Of a stretch of DNA of 32,366 nt, positions 1-8,539 are shown in pieces. A program made the translations under genes and the position numbers. The DNA is from Macrococcoides caseolyticum (GTDB lineage Bacteria; Bacillota; Bacilli; Staphylococcales; Staphylococcaceae). Below the pieces are notes generated by a model, which was not told the DNA's origin, did not search any database, and worked only from the letters and a program-made list of their open reading frames with translations. The stretch's first letter is position 1; each line of letters opens with the position of its first letter. The stretch covers positions 1-32,366 of the forward strand of contig NZ_PPRM01000022.1 of the NCBI RefSeq assembly GCF_002902665.1. Direction: 5' to 3'.

Positions 1-31
1 TATCAAATGAAATTTTCTTGTTTCTCAAATT

Positions 32-81
32 AAAAACTCCCTATAAAATTTTCACTTTTTAAGTGTCTACCTTATAGGGAG
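32..81 (-). terminator. Intrinsic terminator after the DUF4064-like gene
   Basis: A perfect 10-bp inverted repeat (CTCCCTATAA at 37-46, TTATAGGGAG at 72-81) encloses a second small hairpin (CACTT 53-57, AAGTG 61-65). Read on the minus strand, the outer stem is followed directly by five T residues (from AAAAA at 32-36). It lies about 45 bp past the stop codon of the gene at 127-894 and fits as its terminator. Confidence 0.7.
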
Positions 82-126
82 CATATCACAATAGTTTCTG
101 GTTTTTATATTGGTCTTAAGTTTTAC

Positions 127-894
127 TTATCTTCTATTGTTATAGTTGTCTCGACGTTCGTCGACTGCATCCTTCGTTTTATCAACATAAGTTACACGGT
201 CTGCATCACTATCGATAGTGTTATCGAAATCTGTATCTACTCTGTCTTCGCGAACTGTAGAACGTTCTACATCTTCTACTACGACATCATCACGCTTGTC
301 GTCTGCATCATAAGTGAAATCCTTCTCTTCTTCGATACGAGTATCACGCTCAACATGTGCTGGTGCAACGTGTTGATCACGTTCAACATAAGTACGGTCC
401 TCATAATAGTCATTATTCTTGATGACTTTATCTTTACGCGCAAATAAAAGAATTGCTGAAATAAAGAAGAATAATGGAATAAATCCTAAGATGAATGTAA
501 AGAAGAATGGTGTTGTAAATAATCCAGCAAATAATAACATAATGCCTGCAAAGATTCTCTTCTTCATCTTAAGCAGACCGATTAATCCTAGAATAATCGG
601 GATTAAAGAGTAGGCCAGGAAATACCAGAAGGTCTTGACGAATAATGGTACAGCTTCTTCAACTGTTAATCCCATCTGGTTGAAAGCGTCTGCCATCTGA
701 CTATTCGATTGTATCTCATTGTTCAACCCATCTTTCATTGCCTGAATGAACTCCGGGTTATTTCCATTCACTAATAATTGATAAAGACCAAATAATGCTA
801 TCGCTAAAAGCGGTAACCATGCTAACCATCCAAATATTTTTTCTGGAATTCGACTTACGGGTTGTACTGTTTGAGTATATTCTCTACGACTCAT
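127..894 (-). CDS. DUF4064-like membrane protein with long acidic C-terminal tail
   Basis: A 255-residue protein of unknown function. There is a short N-terminal cytoplasmic stretch, a membrane helix near residues 24-43, an outside loop of about 45 residues, a second helix near 90-110, and two further helices near 115-155. This four-helix layout with a closing LLFARKDK resembles the DUF4064 family of staphylococci and bacilli, but I assign it only by pattern. From about residue 160 to the end the chain is hydrophilic and rich in Asp, Glu and Arg (repeated DxxVERD-like stretches), probably disordered and cytoplasmic. The start is supported by AAGGAGAT about five bases upstream of the ATG. It follows potD on the same strand after a gap of 91 bp, with its own terminator downstream. 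No catalytic motif is visible. Confidence 0.75.
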   Translation of the reverse strand: MSRREYTQTVQPVSRIPEKIFGWLAWLPLLAIALFGLYQLLVNGNNPEFIQAMKDGLNNEIQSNSQMADAFNQMGLTVEEAVPLFVKTFWYFLAYSLIPIILGLIGLLKMKKRIFAGIMLLFAGLFTTPFFFTFILGFIPLFFFISAILLFARKDKVIKNNDYYEDRTYVERDQHVAPAHVERDTRIEEEKDFTYDADDKRDDVVVEDVERSTVREDRVDTDFDNTIDSDADRVTYVDKTKDAVDERRDNYNNRR

Positions 895-985
895 ATATCC
901 ATCTCCTTAAAACATATTTCTTATATAGTACCCTCACAAATAGGTTTTATGCATAAATATAGAAAATCATTGCATTGATGTATGC

Positions 986-2059
986 TTATCTCAGAGACAT
1001 CTTAAATTTAAGGAAGAGTTCGTTATACCTTTTTATATTTTCATAACCAAGGTCCTCATATACTTCCAGCTTCTCCTGCACTGCTTTATTTGGATAGAAT
1101 CGTTCATCTTCTCGTGTTTCTTTATCCAGTAATCTTAAAGCCGCATTATTTGGTGTCGCATATCCGACCCACTCCGTATTCTGTTTTGCATTTTGTGCAT
1201 CAAGCAGAAAGTTAATAAATTTATGTGCCCCTTCAATATTTTGTGCCGTTTTTGGGATGACGATATTATCGAACCATAGATTCGATCCTTCTTTTGGTAC
1301 AACAAAGTCCAGATTTTCATTCTCCGTCATGATATCAGCACCCATGCCACTCCATACAACCGCAACATCCGCTTCTTTTTGTACCATCATCGTATTAATT
1401 TCATCTGCTACAACACCTTTTACGTTCGGTGCAAGTTTCTCAAGCTTCTGCTCTGCCTTAAGGAGTTTATCAGGGTCAGTCTCATTTAAAGACTCACCCA
1501 TACTGTTCAGCGCTAATCCGAGCGCTTCACGGGCACCGTCAACAATAAGGACATCGTTTTTCAGACGCTTATCCCATAAACTATCCCAGCTCGAAAAATC
1601 AATGCCTTTCGTTGTATCCGGATTATATAGAATGCCTACCGTACCCCAGAAATATGGGATAGAGTATTTATTCTTCTTATCAAAAGGAAGATCCATAAAA
1701 TCTTCATTAATATTTTTCAGATTCGATATTTTATTATGATCGATGGGCAGCAATAATTTTTCATTTTTCATCTTCTGAATCGCATATTCACTAGGGACAG
1801 CAATATCATAGCTTGTCCCCCCATTCTTAATCTTTGCGAGCATCGCTTCATTGGAATCAAACGTCTCTAATACGACACGAATCCCTTTTTCCTTCTCAAA
1901 CTTTTTAAGCAGATCAGGATCAATATATTCACCCCAGTTATATACATAGAGGACATTCCCTTTTCCACCTGATGGCGGTGGATTGATGAAGCGGCTTGAA
2001 AATAACAACAATACGGCAACTGCAAGTGAGATGAAGATTAGCTGCATCAGTTGTTTCAT
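986..2059 (-). CDS. potD: Spermidine/putrescine ABC transporter, substrate-binding protein
   Basis: PotD-type periplasmic-binding-fold protein (357 residues) that captures polyamines outside the membrane and delivers them to PotBC. The mature part opens with the family hallmark YVYNWGEYIDPDLL (about residues 38-51), followed by a typical two-lobe binding protein sequence (SYDIAVPSEYAI, VVADEINTMM, WVGYATPNN). An N-terminal hydrophobic segment (about 7-22) is followed by a basic and Pro/Gly-rich linker. The whole protein contains no cysteine, so there is no lipobox and it is probably held by an uncleaved N-terminal anchor rather than by lipid. The start codon overlaps the potC stop by four bases (ATGA), indicating translational coupling. 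It is the last gene of the regulator-potABCD operon. Confidence 0.93.
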   Translation of the reverse strand: MKQLMQLIFISLAVAVLLLFSSRFINPPPSGGKGNVLYVYNWGEYIDPDLLKKFEKEKGIRVVLETFDSNEAMLAKIKNGGTSYDIAVPSEYAIQKMKNEKLLLPIDHNKISNLKNINEDFMDLPFDKKNKYSIPYFWGTVGILYNPDTTKGIDFSSWDSLWDKRLKNDVLIVDGAREALGLALNSMGESLNETDPDKLLKAEQKLEKLAPNVKGVVADEINTMMVQKEADVAVVWSGMGADIMTENENLDFVVPKEGSNLWFDNIVIPKTAQNIEGAHKFINFLLDAQNAKQNTEWVGYATPNNAALRLLDKETREDERFYPNKAVQEKLEVYEDLGYENIKRYNELFLKFKMSLR

Positions 2060-2865
2060 GATTTTGCACCTGCCTTTAACTTCTTCTTATCTGCATTTGT
2101 TGTTAATACGTAGTAAATTGCGATGATCGTCATCACGACTAAGAACATTAATGTGCTGATCGCATTGATTTCCATTGAAATGCCTTTTCGTGCCATCGAG
2201 TAGATTTCCACAGATAATACGCTAAAGCCATTTCCAGTGACGAAGAAACTGACCGTAAAGTCATCCAGACTATAAGTCAGTGCCATAAAGAATCCAGCAA
2301 GTGCACCAGGCAGTATATGCGGGATAATGACATTTTTGATCGTCTGCCATGTACTCGCACCTAAGTCATAGCTCGCATTAATAAGAGACGTATTTAGATC
2401 ATATAGTTTCGGTAATACGAGCAGCACCACGATAGGCACACAAAAAGCGATATGCGATATGAGTACAGACCAGAACCCAAGCCCATGCCCTGTAAAGTGA
2501 CCGATCGCAGTAAATAAGATTAAGAATGAAGAGCCGATCACTACATCAGAACTTACCATCAATATATTGTTTAATGTCAATAGTCCGATTTTAATCTTCT
2601 TATTGCGCATATAGTGTATTGCAATAGCCCCACAGATACCAATCACTGTAGAGATGCTTGCGGCAATAAGTGCCACAGCGAGTGTATTTACGATAATAAC
2701 GAGTAGGCGCTTATTCTCAAACACTGCTTTGTAATGATCTAGCGTAAAGGATTCAAAATGATTCATATTGCCAGCAGAATTAAAGGAATAGAACATCAAA
2801 TAGAAAATTGGGAAATATAAAATGAAAAGTGCAACCGCTAAAAATAATTTACCTCTTAGTTTCAT
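2056..2865 (-). CDS. potC: Spermidine/putrescine ABC transporter permease PotC
   Basis: Inner-membrane permease of the polyamine importer (269 residues), with about six hydrophobic segments. The EAA-type coupling loop that contacts the ATPase is visible as NASYDLGASTWQTIKNVIIP (about residues 162-181), followed by the usual Pro-Gly. The first helix (residues 8-27) is preceded by MKLRGK. It overlaps potB upstream and potD downstream by four bases each, so all three membrane and extracellular components should be made in step. It pairs with PotB to form the translocation channel. Length and topology are normal for the family and I see no defects. Confidence 0.93.
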   Translation of the reverse strand: MKLRGKLFLAVALFILYFPIFYLMFYSFNSAGNMNHFESFTLDHYKAVFENKRLLVIIVNTLAVALIAASISTVIGICGAIAIHYMRNKKIKIGLLTLNNILMVSSDVVIGSSFLILFTAIGHFTGHGLGFWSVLISHIAFCVPIVVLLVLPKLYDLNTSLINASYDLGASTWQTIKNVIIPHILPGALAGFFMALTYSLDDFTVSFFVTGNGFSVLSVEIYSMARKGISMEINAISTLMFLVVMTIIAIYYVLTTNADKKKLKAGAKS

Positions 2866-3668
2866 TTTATATCCTCGCTTTCGTTTTTAGATTTCGTGAT
2901 GATCATCACGAATGCCATCGCTAAAATTAAGAATACGGCAATCGTCGAGCCCATCCCGTAGTTCTGTGTCACTAAAAACTGTTCTTCAATGGCAGTCCCC
3001 AGGTTGACAACCTTATTCCCTGCAATCAGACGGGTAATCATGAACAAGCTTAGCGCCGGGATAAATGTAACTTGTATCCCTGTTTTCACCCCTTCAAATG
3101 ATAAGGGCATGATGATCTTACGAAAGGTCATCCACTCGGATGCACCGAGATCGCGTGACGCCTGGATTAAATTATCCGGAATTTCATTCATGCTGTTAAA
3201 GATCGGCAGTATCATAAATGGTATATAGATATATACAGATACAAAGATAAATGCTGTATCTGTAAACAGTAGATTTGCTGCAGGTAGATGTAAGAAGTGC
3301 AGCACATCATTGAGCGTGCCTTGTATACTGAATATACCGATGAACGCATATGTCTTTAATAACAGATTGATCCACGTCGGTAAGATAATAATCAGCAACC
3401 ATAGCTGCTTATGCTTCGCCTGCTTTAAGACGAGTGCAATGGGATACGCAATAATTAAGCAAAATAAGGTAATAATCGCTGCATAAATAAAGGAAGAGAG
3501 TGTCATCTTTAAATATGTCGGCGTCAAAAAAGACTGGTAGTTCTCAAATGTAAACTGCCCATCGTGATTCGTAAACGACGTATAAAATATCATGATGAGC
3601 GGCATTACGATAAACAGAATAATCCAGAGCATGTAAGGGACTAAAAAAAAGTTTTTCGCTCTTTGCAT
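2862..3668 (-). CDS. potB: Spermidine/putrescine ABC transporter permease PotB
   Basis: Second permease of the polyamine importer. The open frame extends upstream to 3719, but I place the start at the ATG at 3668. It directly follows the potA stop (3670-3672), has GAGGTG about six bases upstream, and gives a protein beginning MQRAKNFFLVPYML, as expected for PotB. The product is 268 residues with about six membrane helices. Its EAA coupling loop reads QASRDLGASEWMTFRKIIMP. It ends with a charged tail (KSKNESEDIK) and overlaps potC by four bases. The longer upstream start would add 17 residues lying inside potA and is unlikely. Confidence 0.92.
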   Translation of the reverse strand: MQRAKNFFLVPYMLWIILFIVMPLIMIFYTSFTNHDGQFTFENYQSFLTPTYLKMTLSSFIYAAIITLFCLIIAYPIALVLKQAKHKQLWLLIIILPTWINLLLKTYAFIGIFSIQGTLNDVLHFLHLPAANLLFTDTAFIFVSVYIYIPFMILPIFNSMNEIPDNLIQASRDLGASEWMTFRKIIMPLSFEGVKTGIQVTFIPALSLFMITRLIAGNKVVNLGTAIEEQFLVTQNYGMGSTIAVFLILAMAFVMIITKSKNESEDIK

Positions 3669-3669
3669 A

Positions 3670-4752
3670 CTACACCTCGTATGATTCAATACGACGATCG
3701 AATTCTTCTTCTGTCTCACCAGGCAGCATAATATGTATCGCTTCCTCAGTAAATGTAAGTCCTACACGTCCACCCGGCGTCGCTGGTTTCGTCGACTGAA
3801 TAATCCATTCATTCCCTGCTTCATCAATACAGCAGATTTCGTAATGCACCCCACGGAACAGGGTAGAGTCCACAAGTGCATGAATTTTACCCATTTCAGG
3901 TGCTGTGATTTCGATATCTTCTGGACGTATTACTATGTCCACCTTTGCATCTGGCTGAAATCCTTTATCGACACATGCAAAGCGTTTGCCATACATCTCA
4001 ACGACGTAATCTTTGACCATGATCCCGTCTACAATGTTTGATTCTCCGATGAAGTCCGCCACATAACGATTCACAGGTTCATCATAAATATCTAGTGGTG
4101 TCCCGCTTTGTTCGATCTTACCCTTATTCATAACAAAGATATAATCGCTCATCGCGAGCGCTTCTTCCTGATCATGTGTTACAAAGATAAAGGTTTTACC
4201 GAGACGGTTTTGAATTTCTCGCAGTTCATACTGCATCTCTGTTCTGAGCTTTAGGTCAAGGGCACTTAACGGTTCATCAAGCAATATCACTTCCGGGTCA
4301 TTAACAATGGCACGTGCAATGGCGACACGCTGACGTTGTCCACCACTCATATCCTTAATATCACGGTTTTCAAAATCTGCAAGTTTTACGAGCTGTAACG
4401 CCTCTCGGACCTTCGTTTTAATGCTGTCTTCATCTTCTTTCTTGATACGTAGACCGTACGCCACATTTTCAAATACATTTAAATGCGGAAATAAGGCATA
4501 GTCCTGAAAGACCGTATTCACTTTACGTTTATTTGGTGGTACATCATTGATACGCGCTTCATCAAAGTATATATCACCACTTGAAGCCTTCTCAAAGCCG
4601 GCAATCAGACGTAATATCGTCGTCTTCCCACACCCCGATGGTCCTAGCAACGTATAAAACTTACCTTTTTCAATTTCAAAGCTGATATCATTAAGAATCG
4701 TATTATCTCCATATGCCTTCGTCACATGGTTAAACTGAATAAAATGTTTCAT
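3670..4752 (-). CDS. potA: Spermidine/putrescine ABC transporter ATP-binding protein PotA
   Basis: ATPase that powers the PotBCD polyamine importer, 360 residues, cytoplasmic and bound to the PotBC loops. All nucleotide-binding motifs are present: Walker A GPSGCGKT (37-44), Q-loop glutamine at 83, signature MSGGQRQRV (135-143, Met replacing the usual Leu), Walker B VILLDEP with catalytic Glu160, D-loop SALD and switch His193. Residues from about 235 on form the C-terminal TOBE-type regulatory domain typical of PotA ([12 protein letters not shown]). It follows the HTH-cupin regulator by 9 bp, has GAGGTG before its ATG, and touches potB downstream. The order regulator-potA-B-C-D suggests a single transcript. 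Confidence 0.95.
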   Translation of the reverse strand: MKHFIQFNHVTKAYGDNTILNDISFEIEKGKFYTLLGPSGCGKTTILRLIAGFEKASSGDIYFDEARINDVPPNKRKVNTVFQDYALFPHLNVFENVAYGLRIKKEDEDSIKTKVREALQLVKLADFENRDIKDMSGGQRQRVAIARAIVNDPEVILLDEPLSALDLKLRTEMQYELREIQNRLGKTFIFVTHDQEEALAMSDYIFVMNKGKIEQSGTPLDIYDEPVNRYVADFIGESNIVDGIMVKDYVVEMYGKRFACVDKGFQPDAKVDIVIRPEDIEITAPEMGKIHALVDSTLFRGVHYEICCIDEAGNEWIIQSTKPATPGGRVGLTFTEEAIHIMLPGETEEEFDRRIESYEV

Positions 4753-4761
4753 TGTTCACCT

Positions 4762-5304
4762 CTATAAGTAAGACTCTGTCGCCACAATCAGTACACGTGC
4801 CACATTGTCTGTTCGATTAAATAATTGATGAGATTCGTTCGCCTTAAAATAGAACGATTCCCCACATTGTGCATGATAATCTTTTCTACCAATATGAATG
4901 CTCGCTTCTCCCTGTAACACATAGATAAAACTATCTGACATGCTTGGCAGAAACTTTTTATACTTCTTACCGGGTTCAATCGTTATAATGACCGGTTCCA
5001 TGTCAAATTCATTAGAATCTGGAACAAGCCAGTTAATCATATAGCCATCATCATACTCATCATAGATGGTCTGTTCTGACTTTGGATAATGAATGCGCTG
5101 CTCATATTGCTGTTCACTGAAGAAATCTTTTGGTTTAGAGCCGAGGACCTCCAAAATATTAAAGAACGTTTCCATTGAAGGGGAACATAGATTGCGTTCC
5201 AGCTGTGAAATATAACCTTTCGAGAGATCTGTGCGTTCGCCAAGCTCTTCTTGTGTCAAATTCTTCTGGCGCCTTAAATCTTTTATCTTTTTTCCGATAT
5301 CCAT
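4762..5304 (-). CDS. HTH (XRE) transcriptional regulator with C-terminal cupin domain
   Basis: Probable regulator of the potABCD operon. I start it at the ATG at 5304 (180 residues): AAGGTG lies nine bases upstream and the protein then begins MDIGKKIKDLRRQKNLTQEE, the usual opening of an XRE helix-turn-helix. The upstream extension to 5385 adds an atypical hydrophobic stretch and is rejected. The HTH covers about residues 1-62 (LTQEELGERTDLSKGYISQLER). Residues about 105-178 form a cupin barrel (PGKKYKKF, GESFYFKANESHQLFN), the domain that binds a small-molecule effector in this family. The effector could be a polyamine, by context only. It is the first gene of the operon, 9 bp before potA, so it probably controls its own expression too. 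Confidence 0.9.
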   Translation of the reverse strand: MDIGKKIKDLRRQKNLTQEELGERTDLSKGYISQLERNLCSPSMETFFNILEVLGSKPKDFFSEQQYEQRIHYPKSEQTIYDEYDDGYMINWLVPDSNEFDMEPVIITIEPGKKYKKFLPSMSDSFIYVLQGEASIHIGRKDYHAQCGESFYFKANESHQLFNRTDNVARVLIVATESYL

Positions 5305-5355
5305 ACATTCACACCTTAGTTTAATAATTATAAACAAATAGTTTAATAATGTATT

Positions 5356-5382
5356 AAATGTATCAAAAATTGATATACATTT
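5356..5382. promoter_or_regulatory. Candidate operator upstream of the HTH-cupin/pot operon
   Basis: A perfect 8-bp inverted repeat (AAATGTAT at 5356-5363, ATACATTT at 5375-5382) lies about 50 bp upstream of the regulator start codon. A TATAAT hexamer on the minus strand at 5327-5332 could be the -10 box, but no good -35 is seen at the usual distance. The dyad would be a natural site for an autoregulating HTH dimer. This assignment is inferred from position and symmetry only. Confidence 0.35.
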
Positions 5383-5399
5383 CAATATTCATTAAAAAT

Positions 5400-5678
5400 T
5401 TACTTCATTGAAAATGTTTTTTCGTTATTTTCTTTCGCCTGCTTTGCACGCTTAACAGCATGATAGCCAGAATACGTCGATACTTGTTCAAATGATTTTA
5501 AGATACGATTCTCATCTGACTTCATCGGTGCCACTTGTTTAAAAGCGCGATATAGCGTCATAAAATCTTGAGTATTTACACTGCGTTCATAAGCATCTTC
5601 AATTAAGCTCAAGAAATTAACAACATCAATAATCTCTTCTTGTGACCATTCTGTATCAATTGGATAACTATAGTTCAT
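5400..5678 (-). CDS. yktA: UPF0223 family protein YktA
   Basis: Small cytoplasmic protein of unknown function (92 residues) recognised as UPF0223 from NYSYPIDTEWSQEEIIDVVNF at the start, VAPMKSDEN in the middle and SGYHAVKRAK near the end. Bacillus YktA has about the same length. I choose the second in-frame ATG (5678) because GGAGG lies seven bases before it but only one base before the first ATG (5684). It sits between pdhD and the pot regulator, all on the minus strand, and is preceded by the pdhD terminator, so it probably has its own promoter. Confidence 0.85.
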   Translation of the reverse strand: MNYSYPIDTEWSQEEIIDVVNFLSLIEDAYERSVNTQDFMTLYRAFKQVAPMKSDENRILKSFEQVSTYSGYHAVKRAKQAKENNEKTFSMK

Positions 5679-5692
5679 ATACATTCCTCCAT

Positions 5693-5729
5693 AAAAAAAG
5701 TACTATTCATATAATATGAATAGTACTTT
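5693..5729 (-). terminator. Terminator of the pdhABCD operon
   Basis: A perfect 16-bp inverted repeat (AAAGTACTATTCATAT at 5697-5712 and its complement at 5714-5729) is followed on the minus strand by a run of seven T residues. It lies about 20 bp after the pdhD stop codon. The tight loop means the innermost A/T pairs probably stay open. Confidence 0.85.
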
Positions 5730-5740
5730 GAAATTGTAAA
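5711..5740 (-). promoter_or_regulatory. Candidate yktA promoter embedded in the pdhD terminator
   Basis: On the minus strand, TTTACA (5735-5740) and TATTAT (5711-5716) are 18 bp apart and would start transcription about 25 bases upstream of the yktA start codon. The -10 box falls in the loop and inner stem of the pdhD terminator. The prediction rests on hexamer match and position only. Confidence 0.45.
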
Positions 5741-5745
5741 GTTTA

Positions 5746-7152
5746 TTACATTGTGTGAATTGGATGACCCATTGCAACTTCTGCTGCTTCCATCGTAATT
5801 TCACCTAATGTTGGGTGAGCGTGGATTGTTAATGCAATATCTTCTGCAGTCATACCAGTTTCAATCGCTAAACCAAGTTCCGCGATGACGTCAGATGCAC
5901 CGGCACCGGCAACTTGCGCACCGATTAATAATCCGTCTTCTTTAAGTGTGATCAGTTTTAAGAAACCGTCAGTTTCACCGATTGATAGTGCACGACCATT
6001 TGCTGCATAAGGGAATTTAGAAGCTTTAAAGTCTAATCCTTCTTCTTTAGCCATTGCTTCAGTATAACCAACTGTCGCTAATTCTGGTTCTGTGAAACAT
6101 ACAGCAGGAATACCTAAGTAATCTACTTCTGATTTTTCACCAGAGATAGCTTCAGCTGCAACTTTACCTTCATATGAAGCTTTGTGTGCTAATGGTGGTC
6201 CAGGAACGATATCACCGATTGCGTAGATGTTCTCAACAGAAGTACGGCTTTGAGCGTCAACTTCAATGATACCACGATCAGTCATTTTAATACCTAGACC
6301 TTCTAGACCTAATTCATCAGTATTTGGACGACGACCTACAGTTACTAAGCAGTAGTCCGCTTCGATTGTATGTGTTTCACCTTTAGCTTCATAAGTGACT
6401 TTAACACCGTTTTCTGATTCTTCAGCTGATTTCGCCATTGCTTCAGTAACGATTTCTACACCTTTAGCTTTAAGACCTTTTTTAACAACCTGTGTCATTT
6501 GTTTTTCGAAACCGCCTAAGATATCTTTAGCGCCTTCTAAAATTGTAACTTTAGATCCAAAGTTCGCGTAAGCTGTTCCTAACTCAGAACCAATATATCC
6601 GCCACCTACAACAACTAAGTGTTTAGGTACTTCAGGAAGTGCTAATGCACCTGTTGAATCGATCACACGTTTGTTGAATTTGAAGTTTGGAATTTCGATT
6701 GGACGAGATCCAGTCGCAATAATCGCATGCTTGAACGTGTAAGTTTGTGATGCTTTTTCAGTCATCACTTTTAAGTTGTTTTGGTCTACGAAGTAAGCTT
6801 CACCTTGAACGATTTCAACTTTGCGGCCTTTAAGTAAAGATCCAACGCCACCAGTTAAACGTTCAACAACACCGTTTTTGAATTCTTGAACTTTAGAGAA
6901 ATCTAAAGTTACGTTTTCAGCTTTAATTCCGTATTCTTCGGAATGTTTCGCTGTTTCGTATTTATGAGAAGCTGAAAGCATTGCTTTTGAAGGAATACAA
7001 CCTACGTTTAGACAAACGCCCCCTAAGTTTCCTTTTTCTACGATTGTTACTTTTTGTCCTAATTGTGCTGCACGAATTGCTGCAACATATCCACCAGGAC
7101 CTGCTCCAATTACAATAGTATCTGTTTCAATAGGAAAATCTCCAACTACCAT
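5746..7152 (-). CDS. pdhD: Dihydrolipoamide dehydrogenase (E3 of pyruvate dehydrogenase)
   Basis: E3 flavoenzyme that reoxidises the dihydrolipoyl groups of E2 with NAD+, 468 residues. The N-terminal FAD-binding motif is [14 protein letters not shown] (15-28), and the redox disulfide is [13 protein letters not shown] with Cys47 and Cys52. A second dinucleotide fold for NAD is seen at [12 protein letters not shown]. The C-terminal dimer domain carries the active-site pair His446 and Glu451 in HAHPTLGE. It starts four bases after the pdhC stop and is the last gene of the pdhABCD operon, followed by a strong terminator. The same E3 may also serve other 2-oxoacid complexes, but that cannot be judged here. 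Confidence 0.96.
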   Translation of the reverse strand: MVVGDFPIETDTIVIGAGPGGYVAAIRAAQLGQKVTIVEKGNLGGVCLNVGCIPSKAMLSASHKYETAKHSEEYGIKAENVTLDFSKVQEFKNGVVERLTGGVGSLLKGRKVEIVQGEAYFVDQNNLKVMTEKASQTYTFKHAIIATGSRPIEIPNFKFNKRVIDSTGALALPEVPKHLVVVGGGYIGSELGTAYANFGSKVTILEGAKDILGGFEKQMTQVVKKGLKAKGVEIVTEAMAKSAEESENGVKVTYEAKGETHTIEADYCLVTVGRRPNTDELGLEGLGIKMTDRGIIEVDAQSRTSVENIYAIGDIVPGPPLAHKASYEGKVAAEAISGEKSEVDYLGIPAVCFTEPELATVGYTEAMAKEEGLDFKASKFPYAANGRALSIGETDGFLKLITLKEDGLLIGAQVAGAGASDVIAELGLAIETGMTAEDIALTIHAHPTLGEITMEAAEVAMGHPIHTM

Positions 7153-7156
7153 CTGT

Positions 7157-8446
7157 TTACCCCTCCATTAATAATAATTCTGGATTATTTAACAAGCGTT
7201 TAATATGGTTCATTGCATTTTGTCCAGTAGCGCCATCAATTTGACGGTGGTCGAAACTTAATGATAATGCAAGAACTGGTGCTGCAACGATTTCTCCATC
7301 TTTAACGATTGGTTTTTGCGCGATACGACCAATACCTAAAATTGCAACTTCAGGATGGTTAATAACTGGAGTGAACCATTGTCCACCAGCTGAACCGATA
7401 TTACTTATTGTACATGAAGCACCCTTCATTTCGCTAGGAGAAAGTTTGCCGTCACGTGCTTTAACTGCTAATTCATTGATTTCATCAGAAATTGCGAAGA
7501 TTGATTTACGGTCAGCATTTTTTACAACAGGTACGAGTAGACCACGTTCAGTATCAGCAGCGATACCAATGTTGTAATAATGTTTGTGGACGATTTCCTC
7601 AGTCGCATCATCTAATGAAGTGTTTAAAGCAGGATATGCTTTAAGTGCTGAAACTAATGCTTTTACAACGTATGGTAAGAATGTTAACTTCGTACCTTGT
7701 TCTGCTGCAACTTCTTTAAATTTCTTACGGTGATCCCATAATGCCTGTACTTCTACTTCGTCCATTAATGTTACATGTGGTGCAGTATGTTTAGAGTTCA
7801 CCATTGCTTTTGCAATTGCACGACGCATTGCTGGGATTTTCTCGCGTGTTTCTGGGAAGTCACCTTCTGGTGCTGCAACTGGTTGTGGTGCTGCCTCTTG
7901 TGCTGGTGCTTCTTGTGCTGGTGCTTCAGGTGTACTTGCAGCTGTTTGTCCACCTTCAGCATACGCTAGAACGTCATCTTTTAAGATACGACCGTTTTTA
8001 CCAGTACCTTGAACAGCTTTAATGTTAATGCCTTTATCACGGGCTAATTTACGTACTGAAGGCATTGCGATAACACGACGGTTTTCGTCAACTTCAACGT
8101 CTTGCGCAGGTGCTTGTGCTTCTGCTTTAGGCGTTTCTTCTTTTGTTTCTTTCGCTTCTTCTTTTGGCTCTTCTTTCGCTTCAGAAGCGTCGTTTTGAGC
8201 GTGTGCATCGTCAGAATCAATTGTTACGATAACTTCACCTAGATTTGCTACAGTTCCTTCTTCAGCCACGATCGTATTGATCTTACCTGTTACAGGAGAT
8301 GGAATTTCTACTACAGATTTATCACTTTGTACTTCTAATAAAATATCGTCTTCTTGTACTTCGTCTCCAGACTTAACGAACCACTTTACGATTTCACCTT
8401 CAAATATCCCTTCACCAAGGGCAGGTAATTTAAATTCAAATGCCAC
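7157..8446 (-). CDS. pdhC: Dihydrolipoamide acetyltransferase (E2 of pyruvate dehydrogenase)
   Basis: E2 core of pyruvate dehydrogenase (429 residues), which transfers the acetyl group from lipoyl-lysine to CoA. There is one lipoyl domain (1-78) with the lipoylated lysine at 43 in [10 protein letters not shown]. An Ala/Glu/Lys-rich flexible linker (about 85-122) precedes an E1/E3-binding domain (about 127-166, [12 protein letters not shown]). A second Ala/Pro-rich linker leads to the catalytic domain (about 198-429), with His400 and Asp404 in DHRQIDGA. The start codon is GTG at 8446, eight bases after AGGAGG. Unlike the other pdh genes it is separated from its upstream neighbour (pdhB) by a 93-bp gap that holds a strong hairpin. 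Confidence 0.96.
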   Translation of the reverse strand: MAFEFKLPALGEGIFEGEIVKWFVKSGDEVQEDDILLEVQSDKSVVEIPSPVTGKINTIVAEEGTVANLGEVIVTIDSDDAHAQNDASEAKEEPKEEAKETKEETPKAEAQAPAQDVEVDENRRVIAMPSVRKLARDKGINIKAVQGTGKNGRILKDDVLAYAEGGQTAASTPEAPAQEAPAQEAAPQPVAAPEGDFPETREKIPAMRRAIAKAMVNSKHTAPHVTLMDEVEVQALWDHRKKFKEVAAEQGTKLTFLPYVVKALVSALKAYPALNTSLDDATEEIVHKHYYNIGIAADTERGLLVPVVKNADRKSIFAISDEINELAVKARDGKLSPSEMKGASCTISNIGSAGGQWFTPVINHPEVAILGIGRIAQKPIVKDGEIVAAPVLALSLSFDHRQIDGATGQNAMNHIKRLLNNPELLLMEG

Positions 8447-8485
8447 AATAAATTCCTCCTAAAGAATTAAGAATTAAAATAAATG

Positions 8486-8519
8486 AATGAAAAGTAACAT
8501 CGTGATGTCACTTTTCATT
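8486..8519 (-). promoter_or_regulatory. Strong hairpin between pdhB and pdhC
   Basis: Two 16-base arms (8486-8501 and 8504-8519, one mismatch) form a long hairpin with a tiny loop in the only sizeable gap of the pdh operon. On the minus strand it is followed by a T-rich but interrupted sequence (CATTTATTTTAATTC). It could be a partial terminator/attenuator or an RNA processing and stability element that sets the ratio of E1 to E2/E3. Which of these applies is not shown by the sequence. Confidence 0.6.
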
Positions 8520-8539
8520 TTACACGTTTATCTTCTAGA

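Noticed and set aside
901-985. Terminator sought between potD and the DUF4064-like gene
   Set aside because: Only four- to five-base stems are seen, so read-through into the next gene cannot be excluded and no terminator is called.
1257-1739. Long plus-strand open frame opposite potD
   Set aside because: It is a shadow of the potD coding frame with no ribosome site or family likeness. The same holds for other antisense frames across the pdh, pts and pur genes.
3669-3719. Upstream extension of potB (17 more residues) inside potA
   Set aside because: The ATG at 3668 has GAGGTG at normal spacing, and the shorter protein has the usual PotB N-terminus.
5305-5385. Upstream extension of the HTH-cupin regulator
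   Set aside because: The extra 27 residues are atypical for the family, and the ATG at 5304 has its own AAGGTG.
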